Of a stretch of DNA of 64,000 bases, positions 61,755 to 64,000 are shown piece after piece. Where the stretch lies: contig JAYKYS010000002.1 in assembly GCA_036924285.1 (NCBI GenBank), positions 40,439,501 to 40,503,500 on the forward strand, written 5' to 3'. Position 1 is the first letter of the stretch. Every line of letters starts with the position of its first letter. The position numbers and the translations under genes are program-made. The DNA comes from Asterella californica. Taxonomy: Eukaryota > Streptophyta > Marchantiopsida > Marchantiales > Aytoniaceae. The notes below the pieces were generated by a model, which saw nothing but the letters and a program-made list of their open reading frames with translations, was not told the DNA's origin and did no database searches.

Positions 61755-61984
61755 TGTTCTAAACTGCTCTGCTATTTCTTAATCCTAAGTACACCTAAAC
61801 GTATGAGTGAGTTGTCCTTCCTAAACTGCCATGTTACTTCTTAAACATGCGTCACTCACACCCGTCCTTGTTATTTCCTAAACCTGAGTAATTAACCTAA
61901 GTATACCTAAACATGTGAGTGATATGCTCGTCATAAGCTGCTATGCTATTTCTTAAACTTGAGAGGAAATTTTTTCTAAGATAC

Positions 61985-62085
61985 CAAGCACCCTAAGACC
62001 GCAATGGCAAAATAAAATCCAAGATTCTAACTTGAGACCTCTCTCTATCACGTTCACCTTTCTACCATTGTGATATCAAGAGTTG
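61985..62085 (-). repeat. SINE-like promoter segment
   Basis: Read on the minus strand it has caatggtagaaagg (A-box-like) and agttagaatc (weak B-box) in the spacing of tRNA-derived SINEs, similar to 3371-3440. No tail or target duplication is established. Confidence 0.3.
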
Positions 62086-62089
62086 GTGC

Positions 62090-62550
62090 GATATCTCTCT
62101 CGCACAATAAATCTTGTTCATCTCCCTTGCTCGGATTTACGTGTGTCGTTGGAGAAGTGGCACGAGCCCCAAGCGCATTAGTTTGTATATCTTTACATCA
62201 CTGTATGGTTCCAAGAAAGAGACAAACGAAGTATGAGGGAGAAAATAAAGAGAATGGATTGGTTCCGGAAGATGAGATGGACTCAATGATTATTTCTAAA
62301 TATTTTCTTTCACTTATGTTAGTGATCTTTTCGTTTATGTTATAGAGAAAAATCTATATGTTAGATAAACATTTTAGAATAAATTTAAATTTAAATTATT
62401 CTATTAATATTATTATAATCACAAGCTGCGATGAGTCTGGAGAGAACCCACAAGTACAGAACCTTAGCACGCACTGCCAAAACCATAATACTAGAGGTCT
62501 AGTCTCAAATAATCATTAAGTTATATGTGATTTAATTTATATCTTTTTCA
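62090..62550. other. Stretch without supported gene
   Basis: A 91-codon frame at 62070-62345 with a hydrophobic end (ISKYFLSLMLVIFSFML) is present but has no recognisable family. The rest is AT-rich. Confidence 0.35.
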
Positions 62551-62564
62551 TCAGAAGCGTTAGG

Positions 62565-62770
62565 TAATAAATTGATCCTGCCACCTTCTCCATCTGAAGA
62601 TGGAAAAGGTGATTATGCAGGTTTGCCTATTTATATTAGGCAATCCGGAGTTTTAGGATACTACTTAATCCTTCCACTGAAAAAGGTTAAATAATAAATT
62701 AAATCTCCTTTCTCTATTTTTTGCTTCTAACCTTTTGGTTATATATCGTTAGAAGCGCATTTCAGTTTCC
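62565..62770. repeat. Double-hairpin MITE-like repeat (copy 2)
   Basis: It shows the same layout as copy 1: caccttctccatc pairs with gatggaaaaggtg, then taatccttcc with aaaaaggttaaataataaatt, and the tail gaagcgc...ttatgg at 62750-62780. A further small hairpin, ttgccta against taggcaa, lies between the two stems. Confidence 0.75.
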
Positions 62771-62999
62771 TCTCCTTATGGATTATGTCTCACATCCAGG
62801 TAGACCTAATATTTAACATTTATAAATATTTTAATATATTATTTAAACTTAATATTAAAAAATATTTAATATTTAATTATTTTCTGATAACAACAAGGGG
62901 ACAAATGTTCTCCAGAAGTTCATGTTGCATGCATATTTAGATTAGATTATCTTTCCTCTAAACTTTGAATCATAGCCTCCTTTTAACTTTTTAAATTTT

Positions 63000-63470
63000 T
63001 CTTTTAAAAAAGGGTGACGGGACACCCGAAAACTTTATTATGAAAGATCGAAAGAGGAAACAGAAAGGCCCAAGCCGAGGGCAAGCAACCCATAGACCCC
63101 AGCCTCCCCACCCCAAAGTCACTTCGTGGGGAAGCAGGGGAAAGCTACATTGGTACCAGGAACCTTATGAATGGCAGAATAAAAATCAACGGGAAAGAGG
63201 TCACTAAGTCGTTCCTAAGACACCATGTCACCACCGTGAAAGTGAGAAAACCTTGGGTCGGAAAGAACGGACATGCCTCATCCGCTATGGTAGAATCCAA
63301 ATAGTCTTATGTAGCCTATCACAAGCTTGAAGCAAATCGTGTAGGACAAGTCGAAGAAGCGACAGCCGTGGAGCAGTAAGGTTAGTGCGCTGGAGAACGT
63401 GAAGTTGCTATATATCGCGAGAAAGAAAATCTGATAAACTGCCCCTTTTCCTTAAGCGGGCCTTTTTAAG
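63000..63470. other. GC-richer stretch without recognised gene
   Basis: The segment beginning gggtgacgggacacccgaaaac is less AT-rich than its surroundings and may be an older repeat or retroelement end. No open frame of note is present. Confidence 0.35.
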
Positions 63471-63499
63471 TTACTAAGTTAAGTCTATTGGGGAGCGTG

Positions 63500-63670
63500 A
63501 AGATGGAGAAGGTGGCGTGTTTAATTTATCACCTAATCTTTTTGTTGAGATGAGTAAGGTAATAAACGAATATTTTCTTTAAAGTAAAGACTTTGTTTTA
63601 TTTTTCCGAAGCGCGTCTTTTCACTCTGCATTTATGGGTTGTCTTTGCTCCAGATGCAGCTTTTGGTTAT
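63500..63670. repeat. Double-hairpin MITE-like repeat (copy 3, partial)
   Basis: gatggagaaggtg, then ttaatttatcacctaatc and gagatgagtaaggtaataaa, followed by the gaagcgc...ttatgggtt tail at 63608-63640, match the second half of copies 1 and 2. The left arm of the first hairpin is missing. Confidence 0.65.
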
Positions 63671-64000
63671 CCTAACATTTAACTTTTATAGAAAATTTCA
63701 AATAAAATTGCAAATTAGAAATTTTTTGTCTAATATATACACGTATTTCCATAATCTAAACAAGAACATCAGAACATACAGTAAAAAAGATAACGATATT
63801 TTTTTAATGATCTTTGACTCCATGTCACCTTACAACCAGTCCATTTGTTGTATTTTGTCCTTCAAACTTCGCTTGTGGTCTGTTTTTGGTCGACCAAAAG
63901 TACATGTCACATGCATTTATTTATCTTTCACATCACGTTAATGTTATAAACAAGGATTTCTCTTTGCAGTGGAATTGCGGGGCTACGCATAATGATTTAT

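Larger units (their letters stand above)
60990..61960. repeat. Diverged tandem repeat split by a transposon
   Basis: A unit of roughly 85-100 bp containing taagta.acctaaacgtatgagtga, tgcc..tctaaac and tgctatttcttaa is seen before 61044 and at least twice after 61764 (about 61785-61850 and 61880-61965). The Mutator-like element interrupts one unit between tgttctaaac and tgctctgctatttc. Confidence 0.75.

Noticed and set aside
1..64000. CRISPR arrays, bacterial operons, rRNA genes
   Set aside because: No regularly spaced short repeats with unique spacers, no ribosome-binding-site-led gene runs and no rRNA-like conserved sequence were seen.

Overview
The window looks like nuclear DNA of a land plant, more likely a seedless plant such as a bryophyte than a flowering plant. 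This placing is inference. It rests on plant-type intron-containing genes (a DnaJ/DnaJ-X chaperone and a membrane-anchored Kazal-type protein), a Ty1/copia element primed by initiator tRNA-Met, and a gag-like fragment of a type I associate with mosses and liverworts. No bacterial operon layout, rRNA, convincing tRNA gene or CRISPR array is present. Most of the 64 kb is AT-rich repeat or unrecognisable intergenic DNA.

Layout. 1-1.4 kb: retroelement gag debris on both strands. 3.3-3.6 kb: a possible SINE. 4.1-4.5 kb: a perfect hairpin joined to a purine-rich minisatellite. 4.9-7.4 kb: a decayed DDE-type transposase gene that still shows spliceable introns. 8.2-8.6 kb: an array of AAACCTGTT-type inverted repeats. 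8884-14242: a full-length Ty1/copia retrotransposon with LTRs about 99% identical but several breaks in its coding region. 14.3-14.8 kb: an unknown 162-codon ORF beside it. 16.6-17.1 kb: a possible broken CFEM-like cysteine-rich gene. 17.5-18.5, 24.5 and 27.2-27.9 kb: copies of a long-TIR foldback element, one with its interior inverted. 29.6-36 kb: the gene-bearing core, with a small three-exon gene and a ten-exon DnaJ gene, both on the minus strand. 42.5-47.3 kb: diverged local repeats, partly inside the long intron of the Kazal-type gene (45.8-48.4 kb, minus). 49-64 kb: double-hairpin MITE-like repeats, a Ty3/gypsy RT-RNase H remnant (57.5-58.6 kb, minus), a repeated unknown coding-like segment (54.1 and 57.2 kb), and a compact Mutator-like element (61045-61754) with long TIRs and a 10-bp target duplication.

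The two well-supported host genes are unrelated in function: an Hsp70 co-chaperone and a secretory-pathway Kazal-type protein. They do not form a pathway. The DnaJ gene was resolved into ten exons joined by GT-AG introns that keep one 484-residue frame. The Kazal-type gene gives a 131-residue product from three exons, with one splice acceptor uncertain.

Most other short open frames in the window are antisense or chance frames and are not listed. I could not run alignments. Family assignments come from motif recognition and remembered family features, and are graded accordingly.
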